Source: Bacteroidota bacterium (lineage in GTDB: Bacteria > Bacteroidota > Bacteroidia > Flavobacteriales > Weeksellaceae). Taken from it: 64,000 nt of DNA. The translations under genes were made by a program, and so were the position numbers. This document shows positions 51,687 to 60,159 of this stretch, piece by piece (position 1 is the stretch's first letter; the number at the start of each line of letters is the position of its first letter). The notes below the pieces were generated by a model that worked only from the letters and a program-made list of their open reading frames with translations, was not told where the DNA came from and made no database searches. The stretch spans positions 1 through 64,000 of the forward strand of contig JAEWIR010000045.1 in assembly GCA_023386965.1 (NCBI GenBank), in the 5' to 3' direction.

Positions 51687-52822
51687 TGCACACATTTTTT
51701 AAGGATGATGGCTGCATTGGAACCTCCGAAACCCGAAGCCGTTTTCAAAATATATTCAATTTCCTCAGCCTTGTTTTCGGTGATGATATTCAGCGATTCA
51801 GAAACCCCCTGTTTATTGAGATTCAGGCTGCTGATCAACATATTATTGCGGGCACTTTCCATTGCCATAATAATTTCAAGTAAACCGGAGGCGCCCAAAC
51901 AGTGACCATAGAAACCTTTAAGGCTGTTCACTGGTGTGTTTTGTAATCCGGCACGTGTAAAGGCGATGCTTTCCATTTCATCATTATAAATGGTGGCGGT
52001 GCCGTGTGCAGAAAGGTAATCTATTTTTCCGGCTGAAATCTGTACTTCTTTTAATGCATTTTCAATGCTGCGGAAAAGACCTTCACCCGTCCTGGAAGGC
52101 CCGGAAATATGGTTGGCGTCATTCACCGCACTCTCGCCCATAATTTCAAAATATAAACCTTCAAGTGGTGGAGTGGAGGTTACAAAAACTGCTGCTGCTG
52201 CCTCACCGATGGTAATACCGTCACGGTTTTCATCGTAGGGTTTACAGGGCTCGGAACTCATGGCCTGAAAAGAGTTGAAGCCGGATATCACGAATTCCGA
52301 AACCTCATCGCCGGCCAAGACATAAGCGTCTGAGTACAGACCCGATTCAATCATATTTTTCGCTACCGAAACCGCCATCACTCCCGAAACACAGGCATTC
52401 GAAATGACAACAGGTTGGGTCTTACAACCGAAGAAGTCGGCAATTCTCTTTGCCAGTACGGGAAGGTAGGCTTCCTGCGGAGGTGTACTTTTGCCTTTAA
52501 GTAACGAAACATTTCCCTTAGTAGTGCTTAGGATAAAGGCGGTCTTATCTTTAATGCCATGTTTATCCACCAGGGGCTTCAGGCTTAGGAGCAGCATTTT
52601 TTCAAGCCTTGTGAAATTTCCGGACTCAAATTCCACAGTAAATATATCTTCAAGCTCAGAATTGTCAATGATCCCTGCATGAAAAGGCGGCTGACGTTCA
52701 AAAAGATCGTGTTTCCGGATTCCTGATTTTCCGGCCAGAACATTTTTCCAATTGTCCTCCACATTAAAACCCAAAGGCGTAACGCAGTTGTAATCTGTAA
52801 TATAGGTGGTTTTATTCTCCAT
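51683..52822 (-). CDS. Beta-ketoacyl-ACP synthase, flexirubin cluster
   Basis: 379 aa. Active site Cys144 (SNACVSGVMAV), the His of SAHGTATIYND and the His of FYGHCLGASG are all present. Shorter at the N-terminus than FabF. Start overlaps the thioesterase stop by one base. With the KS genes at 38883 and 49681 it gives three catalytically intact FabF-like enzymes; they may use different chain lengths or starters. Confidence 0.88.
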   Translation of the reverse strand: MENKTTYITDYNCVTPLGFNVEDNWKNVLAGKSGIRKHDLFERQPPFHAGIIDNSELEDIFTVEFESGNFTRLEKMLLLSLKPLVDKHGIKDKTAFILSTTKGNVSLLKGKSTPPQEAYLPVLAKRIADFFGCKTQPVVISNACVSGVMAVSVAKNMIESGLYSDAYVLAGDEVSEFVISGFNSFQAMSSEPCKPYDENRDGITIGEAAAAVFVTSTPPLEGLYFEIMGESAVNDANHISGPSRTGEGLFRSIENALKEVQISAGKIDYLSAHGTATIYNDEMESIAFTRAGLQNTPVNSLKGFYGHCLGASGLLEIIMAMESARNNMLISSLNLNKQGVSESLNIITENKAEEIEYILKTASGFGGSNAAIILKKCVQ

Positions 52823-53259
52823 TATGAAAGTCCCATTTTATCCTTCCATTCCTGAAAAAAGGGCGGATTGTAAAGCTGAAGGTTACCTTCGGTATCAATA
52901 AATACCTGCACAGTTTCGCCGGAGCACACGACTCTATTTTCTTCATTAAAAATCCGGTAGCGGAACATCATCTTTGCAGTGGGCAAATTCACAAACGTGG
53001 TTTCTACAGTGATGGTCTCGCCATATTTTAAAGGGAGAAAATGTTCACAAACCGTTTTTACAATTGGGGTGGCGTAACCGTTGTACTGAACGTCCAGATA
53101 GGAGATGCCGTGCTCGCGCCCGAAGGCTTCGCGCCCGTCCTCAAAATAAACGATATAGTGGCCGTGCCACACAATGCCCAGCGGATCACACTCGTTGAAG
53201 CGTACCCGTACCGTTTGGCGGTTGGTAAGCGAATCAGATGGAGTGTTTCTTTCTTTCAT
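52822..53259 (-). CDS. 4HBT-type acyl thioesterase
   Basis: 145 aa. Hotdog thioesterase with the 4-hydroxybenzoyl-CoA thioesterase motif FNECDPLGIVWHGHYIVYF including the catalytic Asp and His. A homologous thioesterase is a regular member of aryl polyene clusters. Might release or proofread stalled chains. Overlaps the ABC permease gene by 26 bases. Confidence 0.85.
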   Translation of the reverse strand: MKERNTPSDSLTNRQTVRVRFNECDPLGIVWHGHYIVYFEDGREAFGREHGISYLDVQYNGYATPIVKTVCEHFLPLKYGETITVETTFVNLPTAKMMFRYRIFNEENRVVCSGETVQVFIDTEGNLQLYNPPFFQEWKDKMGLS

Positions 53260-54502
53260 AGATTAAAGCAATAAGCACAGTTACAATATAAAACAGCAGC
53301 AGCAGACCAACCCATGGCCACACTTGCGCAATGCCGGCATCCCGCAGAATAATGTCATAATAGGCATTCAAACCCCAGTTCATTGGCGAGAAGCTTGATA
53401 TCGTCTGCATAAAGTCAGGCATCATAAACACAGGAACCCAGATTCCGCCGATGGCCGCCAGAATCACTACCGAAGTCGCTCCCATAGGCGCCGACTGTTC
53501 CTGAGTGTCTGTTAATGTTCCGAGCAGAATTCCAAAACCGATGGCCGCCAATCCGGCGAAAAAGGTTACAAAAAGAAGTTCGGGCAGTTTTCCTGCCACT
53601 TCAAACTTCGGCAGGTCCAGATAGGGGAACAGGTAAACGCCCACGGCCAGCATCAGTAAAAACTGTATCATGCAGATCATCAGGTAAGTGAAGGTCTTGC
53701 CAAGGACGTGTACATAGTACGGTGTGTGGTTGGCCAGGATACGGATGATGGTTCCCTGGTTTTTTTCTTTTACAAGGTTGATGGACAGCGGTACCACGAT
53801 GAAGAAGATGGCAAACAGCGCCCAGGCCGGCACATTGTGCTGCACGGAATTGGGCAGCGCCTCGTCCTCGCCTTTAGGTGTGATTTCCTTAAAAGCGATG
53901 AATTTCTGGTCGAAGGAGATATCGTCTTCCGTTCCCAGTTGCTCCTGAAAGGCCGCATAAATTTTTTGATTCTCGATGGTGGCTACCATTTCGTTCACCG
54001 AACTTTTAACTCCGCTCTTAAAGCCTGCGCTGGTTACGGGATCAAAATACAGGTGGATTTCCTTTGCTTTGGGCAGTTCCCGCTGCACGGTTGTTGTATC
54101 CGTTTCGCCCACGCCCAGCGAACTTACGATGGACTGCACCTTGAAGTCGATGTTTTGGTTCATGTTTTCCGTAAGTTTGTCCGGAATCACGATGGCCATC
54201 TGGTAATTGCCGCTGAAGACTGCCTGTTGGGCTTTTGCTTCATCTAAATCTTTCGTGATAAGATTGAAGGTGTCGCCTTTTTTAAGGCCGTCGGTTATAA
54301 TTTTCGACACCTCAGACTTGTCATTGTCCACAAGCAAAAGAGGGATTTTGGTGCCTTCCAGATTTTTGAAGGTAGAATCCTGTATAAGCGTGATGGTGAT
54401 GATGAGCACCAGGGGCATGATGAAGATGATCAGGATGCCGCCCATGTCGCGTTTCAGCAATAAGATCTCCTTCCACAGAGCACGCCAGAGTTTATATATC
54501 AT
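53234..54502 (-). CDS. ABC-2-type permease
   Basis: 422 aa. One N-terminal TM helix (ILIIFIMPLVLIITITL), a long extracytoplasmic domain (about 45-230), then five TM helices towards the C-terminus. ABC-2/YhfK-like exporter architecture, as for lipid or drug export. It overlaps the ATPase gene by 11 bases and the thioesterase by 26 bases. Likely moves the flexirubin or a precursor across the inner membrane. Confidence 0.85.
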   Translation of the reverse strand: MIYKLWRALWKEILLLKRDMGGILIIFIMPLVLIITITLIQDSTFKNLEGTKIPLLLVDNDKSEVSKIITDGLKKGDTFNLITKDLDEAKAQQAVFSGNYQMAIVIPDKLTENMNQNIDFKVQSIVSSLGVGETDTTTVQRELPKAKEIHLYFDPVTSAGFKSGVKSSVNEMVATIENQKIYAAFQEQLGTEDDISFDQKFIAFKEITPKGEDEALPNSVQHNVPAWALFAIFFIVVPLSINLVKEKNQGTIIRILANHTPYYVHVLGKTFTYLMICMIQFLLMLAVGVYLFPYLDLPKFEVAGKLPELLFVTFFAGLAAIGFGILLGTLTDTQEQSAPMGATSVVILAAIGGIWVPVFMMPDFMQTISSFSPMNWGLNAYYDIILRDAGIAQVWPWVGLLLLFYIVTVLIALIYERKKHSI

Positions 54503-55253
54503 CGCGAAGTTCTTTTCCGGTTAATGAAATGAAAACGTCTTCCAGGTTTTCGGCTTTTGGGGTGTTGGCAATGAGTTCCGCGGGACTGCCGATTGCGTAG
54601 ATCTGACCGTTGTCAATGATGGCAATCTTGGTACAAAATTCCTCCGCTTCCTGCAGATGGTGCGAAGTGTACACGATGCTGGTTCCGTTTTGGTTCAGCT
54701 CTTTCAGGAATTCAATGATCACATTCCTCGACTGTACATCCACTCCCACCGTTGGCTCATCCAAAAAAAGAACTTTCGGGTTATGCATGATGCCGGCGAT
54801 AAGGTTACAACGGCGTTTCATGCCGCCGGAGAAATGTTCAATTTGCTTATCAGCAAAGTTGGTAAGTCCCACACGCTCCAGCATAGTGTCGATCTTCTGT
54901 TGCAGATCGGCATGTTTCAAACCATAGAGTGACCCGAAGAACATCAGGTTTTCCCTGGCGGTAAGCGTAGGATAGAGCGCGTATTCCTGAGGTACGATGC
55001 CGGTGATTTTTTTAATGGAGTTCAGCCGGTTCCGTGGTGAGAGTCCGTTAATGGCATAGCTGCCGGAGGTTGGTTTAATCAGCCCGCAGAGCATAGAAAT
55101 CAGCGTGGTTTTACCGGCACCGTTGGGGCCAAGGATGCCGTAGATTTCATTTTCTGCGATCTCCAGCGAAATATTGTTCACAGAGAACTCGTCTGCGTTT
55201 TTATATTTTTTGTAGAGGTTTTTTATTTCTATGATGTTCGTAGCCAAAAGCAA
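54492..55253 (-). CDS. ABC transporter ATP-binding protein, flexirubin cluster
   Basis: 253 aa. Walker A GPNGAGKTT, Q-loop VPQEYALYPTL, signature FSGGMKRR, Walker B VLFLDEPTVGVD, H-loop YTSHHLQEAEE. The start codon is uncertain: no ATG lies before the conserved region, and TTG 55253 is used. Partner of the permease that follows. This is the last cluster gene before the accessory segment. Confidence 0.9.
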   Translation of the reverse strand: MLLATNIIEIKNLYKKYKNADEFSVNNISLEIAENEIYGILGPNGAGKTTLISMLCGLIKPTSGSYAINGLSPRNRLNSIKKITGIVPQEYALYPTLTARENLMFFGSLYGLKHADLQQKIDTMLERVGLTNFADKQIEHFSGGMKRRCNLIAGIMHNPKVLFLDEPTVGVDVQSRNVIIEFLKELNQNGTSIVYTSHHLQEAEEFCTKIAIIDNGQIYAIGSPAELIANTPKAENLEDVFISLTGKELRDDI

Positions 55254-55458
55254 TGTTTTTCAGGCTGCAAAATAGTGAATTTAGAAGGAAAGTGAAAGGG
55301 CAGCAAATTGGCTGGCAGTTGAATGTACATTACAGACTACTTGCCGATAAAATCAATTCATGTGACCATTCATGTTATACTCTCTCAGACAACTTTAATT
55401 TCACTAAACTTGCAGCTTAAAAGTTTACCCCAATAAATTGGGTTTAAAAACACCAACT

Positions 55459-55842
55459 ATGAAAAAAATTCTCCCTTTGTTTCTATTGTTTTTTGGCCTG
55501 CTTATCTCTGCACAGGAAATCCCTGTGAAATCTGATTCTGTTTATGCTGAGTTTGAAGAGGCAGCGGAATACCCGGGTGGTCTTAATGCGTTCCGGAAAG
55601 TGATCGTAAAAGAGTTGGATGCATCTAAAGTAACAGGCCGCGGCCTAATCTCCTCCGAAACAATCTTCATTGTTGACCAAGAGGGAAAACTGTCCGACTT
55701 TAAATCGACAGGGAATGCTTCTCTGGCAGCAGAAATGGAGCGGGTTTTGTCAAGCATGAAAAAGCGCTGGATACCCGGTAAAATTGATGGTCAGCCAGTA
55801 AGGACCTATTACAGAATTCCAATGAAGATGAATTTGGAGTAA
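55459..55842 (+). CDS. Third secreted TonB C-terminal-domain-like protein
   Basis: 127 aa from ATG 55459 (MKKILPLFLLFFGLL). Signal peptide ending LLISAQE, motif YPGGLNAFRKVI, and C-terminal KRWIPGKIDGQPVRTYYRI. Same architecture as the proteins at 173 and 641, about 55 kb away. Forward strand inside a reverse operon, with its own likely promoter in the preceding 205 bases (TAAACTTGCAG at about 55404, imperfect). Confidence 0.68.
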   Translation: MKKILPLFLLFFGLLISAQEIPVKSDSVYAEFEEAAEYPGGLNAFRKVIVKELDASKVTGRGLISSETIFIVDQEGKLSDFKSTGNASLAAEMERVLSSMKKRWIPGKIDGQPVRTYYRIPMKMNLE

Positions 55843-55881
55843 GGTTTGTAGACGCGGGTACCTTGGCTGCAATCTGCAATC

Positions 55882-56682
55882 TCATTCCAGAGAATTATTA
55901 TACCTAAGTCTGTTGGCTTTTATCCTGTTTCTGTATTCAGGGTTGTTCACGCGACCCTGTAAGGGATCACTCATAAACTCATTCCTTTTTGACAGGTACT
56001 GCTCACGGGTAACTTCGATACCCTTTTTCTGCACAATTGGCAATGATGCTTTTGTAAGTGAAATCACTTCGAAAACAGTAAAGCTGCCGGTGTCATTTAC
56101 TTTTAGGATCAAACCCGGCAGCCCTCTGAATTTGTAGGGACCGTCACTGAGCGGAATATCATAGGTAAACCAGGCCACGAACACTTTACCGCCTACCTTT
56201 ACCGTAGCCTTAGTACATTTGTATCCTGCAATATTTTCCGTTATAATACTTTCAATCTTCCAGTCCAGGACATCAGGACTTTTGAATGTGTAGTAAGCAG
56301 TCCCCAGATAATTGGAAATGTACGTGGTGTTGTCGTCTTTATACACGCTGTGTCTAACTTTGGCTTTAGGTAAATTGGTTGGATCAATCGTATTGCCCGT
56401 CCTGCCGGCTTCCTTCAACATCCTGCTAAATCCCTCCACAGCATCTTTATGATTTTCGCTATAATACACCGACTTTTTCCCATTGGTAAGCAAAACCATA
56501 GGCTCATAAATCACTGATTTCATATCCAGAGTATCCTGAACAAAAGTGAATTTATATTTTACCGCTATTATTGAGGAATCCTTTGGTTGCTGGCTAAAAA
56601 GATTATTGCCGCTAATTAATATAATACAAATTAATATTACCTTCCTATAGTAGGAAGTTGTAATCACTGGACTTAACATCAT
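55882..56682 (-). CDS. GLPGLI family protein
   Basis: 266 aa. Signal peptide about 32 residues (ILISGNNLFSQQ). The family hallmark is intact: FRGLPGLILKVNDTGSF. The Bacteroidota-specific GLPGLI family is secreted or periplasmic and often linked to iron or peptide uptake, with no proven function. It lies within the accessory segment, 39 bases from the TonB_C-like gene (convergent). Confidence 0.85.
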   Translation of the reverse strand: MMLSPVITTSYYRKVILICIILISGNNLFSQQPKDSSIIAVKYKFTFVQDTLDMKSVIYEPMVLLTNGKKSVYYSENHKDAVEGFSRMLKEAGRTGNTIDPTNLPKAKVRHSVYKDDNTTYISNYLGTAYYTFKSPDVLDWKIESIITENIAGYKCTKATVKVGGKVFVAWFTYDIPLSDGPYKFRGLPGLILKVNDTGSFTVFEVISLTKASLPIVQKKGIEVTREQYLSKRNEFMSDPLQGRVNNPEYRNRIKANRLRYNNSLE

Positions 56683-56693
56683 TCTTAAATAAA

Positions 56694-56972
56694 TTAAACT
56701 AAAGGATTCTCATAACTCGCATGTCCACAATCCATGTAGTTATACATTTCCCATTCGTTGTAGAGACACTCTTCAGAATCGTACTCAGTGTCAAATATAG
56801 TTTGAAAAGTAGTACCGCAGATAGTCTTAATCGTTATTAAGTAGCGGGTTAACTCAATAGAACATACTGAAGACTCAGATGCAACTTGTACATCACTTTT
56901 ATGTGAGATATTTCGAGCATTTAGGGTTGCCACTAGGCCCAGTGCCGCAAACATTATTAGTTTTTTCATCAT
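56694..56972 (-). CDS. Small secreted protein with four cysteines
   Basis: 92 aa from ATG 56972. Signal peptide MMKKLIMFAALGLVATL followed by NARNISHKS. The mature part has four Cys (SSVCSIE, KTICGTT, SEECLYN, MDCGHAS) and is acidic. Likely a small disulfide-bonded exported protein. It is not recognised, and follows the next upstream gene by 42 bases. Confidence 0.55.
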   Translation of the reverse strand: MMKKLIMFAALGLVATLNARNISHKSDVQVASESSVCSIELTRYLITIKTICGTTFQTIFDTEYDSEECLYNEWEMYNYMDCGHASYENPLV

Positions 56973-57014
56973 TTTAAATTTAAAGTTATTGTCTTTAGGC
57001 TTTGATACATACAT

Positions 57015-57395
57015 TCATTTATGAGTTTTAATGTGAACAGTTCCTCCAGTAGTAGGACTGGTCTCCAAAGTGCATGCGAAAGTGCACTCCGCGGATCCCT
57101 GCACGCCATCATTTTTCCAAACCCAGCCTACGGGCAGACTGTTTATTTTTGCTGCTTCATCTTTAGTCATAAAAGAGATCTGAAGGTCGTTTTCCATCTG
57201 CATTTTACCCTCTTCCAAAACTTCGAAGGCGCCACTCTTCGCATTAGGCTGATGTGGCATAAAAACGCCGAGATTATATTTGGCCAGTTTTGCCATCATT
57301 TCCTGTACTTCGGGCAGGTCTATCGCTTTTTGCGCCACCTGAAAAGGTTCCGGTAATAAATCCAATACTTCCTGAGTTAAAACATTATTTTCCAT
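57015..57395 (-). CDS. Leader-like peptide with Cys/Thr-rich tail
   Basis: 126 aa, no signal peptide. The first 95 residues are acidic and helical (LTQEVLDLLPEPFQVAQ, NDLQISFMTKDEAAKI); the last 30 are rich in Thr, Ser, Gly and two Cys (SAECTFACTLETSPTTGG). The division into a long leader and a short Ser/Thr/Cys tail resembles precursors of modified peptides, but no modification enzyme is in the neighbourhood. The function is unknown. Confidence 0.5.
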   Translation of the reverse strand: MENNVLTQEVLDLLPEPFQVAQKAIDLPEVQEMMAKLAKYNLGVFMPHQPNAKSGAFEVLEEGKMQMENDLQISFMTKDEAAKINSLPVGWVWKNDGVQGSAECTFACTLETSPTTGGTVHIKTHK

Positions 57396-57558
57396 GACTT
57401 TGAGTTTTGTTGGTTAATAAATTCAATTAAAGTTAAAATTTATCAATCTTTAAACCAAGAGAATGGAATAATTTACAGCGTTTTACGTAGAGAAAAAATA
57501 ACAAATGATGGACTTAGAAAGGTTTCAAATCGTATGTGGGTCTTTTACTGGCGAAACG

Positions 57559-57581
57559 GTCACGGATTACAAATCCGCGAC
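57559..57581. repeat. REP-like palindrome, copy 1
   Basis: GTCACGGATT-ACA-AATCCGCGAC: two 10-base arms with one mismatch around a 3-base loop. It matches, in reverse complement, the copy at 58671 with one further difference. Lies between the leader-like gene and the orphan membrane protein. The rest of this 210-base gap is A+T-rich with nothing I can name. Confidence 0.6.
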
Positions 57582-57605
57582 AGTGGGTAGAAGTTTAAAT
57601 CTTTA

Positions 57606-58028
57606 TCATTGAACGTCCAACTCATCAATATATACTTTTAAATCACTTGAATCTAAAGAAATTGGTATATCACTGAATTTCCAGCCATTTGGTGGAGCTT
57701 CCAAGTGAGCCGGTACCTTATGGTTGTAAAGTAGTAGGAAGACAGAAGGTTTCAAAGAGTCATACAAGACCATATATTTATCTCCTTTACTTAGATGAGA
57801 ATGAGACGTTTTAGAAAAAACAATACCATCTACCATATAAATAAAATCAGTGCCTATCCCATTGTTATTTTTTTGATGCCAATTGCTTGTCATTGTGCCA
57901 ACTGTGTATTTGGAATGAATTAAAGCAGAACGAATCTGGTATTTACCAACAATATTGGTTACTACAAAAACAAGAATAATTATTATAAGACACCCAGGCA
58001 GAAAATATTTTGAAGAATTTTTTTTCAT
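57606..58028 (-). CDS. Orphan single-span membrane protein
   Basis: 140 aa. One N-terminal TM helix (GCLIIIILVFVVTNIV), then an exterior domain with GTDFIYMVDGIVFSKT and GDKYMVLYDSLKPS. The pattern resembles small proteins with a repeat of a DUF3592-like fold, but I am not sure. A+T-richer than the cluster around it and flanked by REP-like repeats. Confidence 0.5.
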   Translation of the reverse strand: MKKNSSKYFLPGCLIIIILVFVVTNIVGKYQIRSALIHSKYTVGTMTSNWHQKNNNGIGTDFIYMVDGIVFSKTSHSHLSKGDKYMVLYDSLKPSVFLLLYNHKVPAHLEAPPNGWKFSDIPISLDSSDLKVYIDELDVQ

Positions 58029-58150
58029 GCTTTATTATTGATGATAGGTGATTAAATACGCCGCCAGACCACTTCCATCAGCAGAGCCCAATAAAGTCTC
58101 CGGAAACTCGACGGGAAATGTGGTCAAACCTTTATTTCACCACCTCCTCT

Positions 58151-58189
58151 GATATCGTGGATTTGTAAACCAGATGTCGCGGATTTACA
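58151..58189. repeat. REP-like palindrome, degenerate tandem copies
   Basis: Two partial copies: ATCGTGGATTTGTAAACC and GTCGCGGATTTACA in direct order, matching the 58671 copy with changes. The rest of the gap 58029-58190 has no other feature I can support. Confidence 0.45.
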
Positions 58190-58190
58190 T

Positions 58191-58661
58191 TCATTTTCTG
58201 ACAAAAATTACTGCTTGTTTTTCGTTATTTTCACTAATAAAACTAATTTTTACAGAATCCAACTTTTCCCTGTCCTGGAAGTTATCATAGTTAAGTACTA
58301 TTTTATGATCGACTATTCCGCCACAAGTTTCGCAAGGGAACTTAATAAATTGGTCATAGTGTATTGCGTCATTAAGATCAAGGCCGTATGCGCCAGTTTG
58401 CAGACTTTTAATGACCAAAACAAACGCAAAAAAGTTAGTATTTATATTATTATCACGTTTAGAATTAAATTTGGTTGTAGTGAAAGCCTGTTCTATTAAA
58501 TATCGGGACTTATCAACAGTTAAAATCTTATTGGAAGGACTGAACTCAGATATAAGCAACTGCTTGCTCCTTGCTTCGCCAATATCGTTCGGCAGAAAGG
58601 CTGTATCTTTTCCAATGCAGGAAAAAAAAAGAAAAAAAGAAATAAAAAGTGCTATTTTCAT
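58191..58661 (-). CDS. Orphan lipoprotein
   Basis: 156 aa. Short signal peptide with lipobox FFFSCIGK. The rest contains FFAFVLVIKSLQTGAYG, and a CETCGG motif that could bind a metal. A+T-rich. Not recognised. Between two REP-like repeats, so it may be a recent arrival in the cluster. Confidence 0.5.
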   Translation of the reverse strand: MKIALFISFFLFFSCIGKDTAFLPNDIGEARSKQLLISEFSPSNKILTVDKSRYLIEQAFTTTKFNSKRDNNINTNFFAFVLVIKSLQTGAYGLDLNDAIHYDQFIKFPCETCGGIVDHKIVLNYDNFQDREKLDSVKISFISENNEKQAVIFVRK

Positions 58662-58670
58662 TAACCTGAT

Positions 58671-58693
58671 GTCGCGGATTTGTAATCAGTGAC
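58671..58693. repeat. REP-like palindrome, copy 2
   Basis: GTCGCGGATT-TGT-AATCAGTGAC: 10-base arms with two mismatches. It is the inverted partner of the copy at 57559. It stands between the orphan lipoprotein start and the 3' end of the BtrH/DUF4872 gene. Confidence 0.6.
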
Positions 58694-58701
58694 CTTAAAT
58701 G

Positions 58702-59712
58702 TTACCTCACCACCTCCCTCAATTTCCTGAAGAACGCCTCCTCCAAATCCGCTATGCGCAACATGGATTGGGACAGGTTGTTGTAAATGTCGGATTTGCT
58801 GTTGCGGTTTTTGTACACGCGGGCAATGTCCACCGCGAAATCCCGCCAAAGGTCGCCGATGTCGGTGATTTCTTTCGAAAGTTCTTTCAGTTCCGGTTTG
58901 TTTAAAATATCTGCAGCTTCAGATAAGAAGGCACCGTAGATGTAACGGAATCCACCGCCGCCGGTACCGATCTCCTCCTGCATACGGATCAGCTGACCCA
59001 AATAGTGATTCGTAGTTTTCGCGCCTTTCTTCTCGGCCCATTTCGGGATGCTGCGCGCCACCCAACGGATGGCCTTTACGCCGATAATGGGAACAGGTGC
59101 CAGCATTTTGTCGCAGGTATCCTTAATTCCTTTTACAATGGCTTTTTCCAGGTCCAGCGTGGCCGGAATGTCCGTGGGAAAGTACATGTGACCTTTCGGC
59201 GCCATTACGCCTTTGGCATAACGCACGCGCTCCAGTTCTTTTTCGGTAAGCGTGGTGGTTTCGTTCATCACCGGATCGCTGATGAGGAAACGGTCGCCTT
59301 CCTTGCCGTACACGACGAGGTTATGGGCATTGAAGTGGAACTTATACTCTTCCGGGAAGTATGTCAGATGAAACACACCTACCTGCAAACCGGTCGGGAT
59401 CTTGTTTTCGAGATTTCTTTCGAGGGCTGCCTGGGCTTCCTTTGGATTGGAAAAACGCTGTCTTTTAATCTTGATGCCGAGCCTTTTGGCGGCTTTGGAA
59501 AAGATGGCGCCGGGCATGGGTCGGTAACTGAATCCGGGGGCAAAGTTCACCTTCAGGAAGGGCAGGTACACAAAATACAGCCCCGAGCCAATCCCGAAAA
59601 TCATGGGTTCGCTCAGGTTAAGTCCTTTGTCCTTCAGCAGGTTGGAGGCAACACCGTTTTCGCAGTGTGCCGTCTGGTGGTGGGTGAAGTTCAGTTGGGT
59701 GGTATGGTTCAT
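58702..59712 (-). CDS. BtrH N-terminal / DUF4872 protein of the flexirubin cluster
   Basis: 336 aa. Papain-like BtrH N-terminal domain with Cys17 (TAHCENGVASNLL), His130 (FNAHNLVVYG) and Asp146 (LISDPVMN) in the order of a C39-like triad. A C-terminal helical domain (about 200-336) fits DUF4872. BtrH transfers an acyl group from ACP to an amine in butirosin synthesis, so an acyl transfer role fits this cluster. Resumes the reverse operon after the accessory segment; stop of the next upstream gene is one base away. Confidence 0.82.
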   Translation of the reverse strand: MNHTTQLNFTHHQTAHCENGVASNLLKDKGLNLSEPMIFGIGSGLYFVYLPFLKVNFAPGFSYRPMPGAIFSKAAKRLGIKIKRQRFSNPKEAQAALERNLENKIPTGLQVGVFHLTYFPEEYKFHFNAHNLVVYGKEGDRFLISDPVMNETTTLTEKELERVRYAKGVMAPKGHMYFPTDIPATLDLEKAIVKGIKDTCDKMLAPVPIIGVKAIRWVARSIPKWAEKKGAKTTNHYLGQLIRMQEEIGTGGGGFRYIYGAFLSEAADILNKPELKELSKEITDIGDLWRDFAVDIARVYKNRNSKSDIYNNLSQSMLRIADLEEAFFRKLREVVR

Positions 59713-60117
59713 CTATTTTCCGTCAAAATTCTTGAGTTCCTCTACAGTGATCCCGAAAGCGTCGGCATATTTCTGTAAGGTTTTTTCGCTTAGTTTTCTA
59801 AATTTTCCCGGTTTGGTGTGCTGTTTTACAAAGAACGTCCAGATTCCCACATAACTGGAAAGGATGCTGAAATCCATCTTGTTCAGCTCCATAAAGTAAA
59901 GTATTGGACTGGCAGTTCCGTTTGCCACAGCGGATTTGGCCTCATTCACGCGTTCGTTAATGAGTTCCATGCTTTCCTCCAGCGCTTTTGCCTTTGCCTC
60001 CCAGCCGGTGCTGCGTGCTGTGGTATAGTTGCCGCTTTCATCGGTGACATAGTAAAGGTCCGTCATGTTGGCAGATTCCAGTGCACTTTTTTCCTGCGGA
60101 ACTTCTTCTTTTTTCAT
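59713..60117 (-). CDS. Helical protein of the flexirubin cluster, unknown function
   Basis: 134 aa, cytosolic, helical, no known family. Conserved-looking blocks are LYYVTDESGNYTTARSTGW, LYFMELNKMDFSI and FRKLSEKTLQKYADAFGI; the latter looks like the end of a helix-turn-helix. By my memory it occurs next to BtrH/DUF4872 genes in related flexirubin clusters. Stop and start of adjacent genes abut, so coexpression is certain in practice. Confidence 0.6.
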   Translation of the reverse strand: MKKEEVPQEKSALESANMTDLYYVTDESGNYTTARSTGWEAKAKALEESMELINERVNEAKSAVANGTASPILYFMELNKMDFSILSSYVGIWTFFVKQHTKPGKFRKLSEKTLQKYADAFGITVEELKNFDGK

Positions 60118-60159
60118 AATCAGAATTTAGTGGTCAATACTGAATGAACACGTTTCGGC

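Noticed and set aside
58137..58147. TCACCACCTCC shared with the 3' end of the BtrH gene at 58707-58717, possible remnant of a duplicated end
   Set aside because: Only 11 bases match and the order relative to the REP-like repeat differs between the two places; chance cannot be excluded.
59005..59778. 257-aa open frame antisense to the BtrH/DUF4872 gene
   Set aside because: It mirrors codons of a well-supported gene, has no recognisable motif and no start signal; typical shadow frame.
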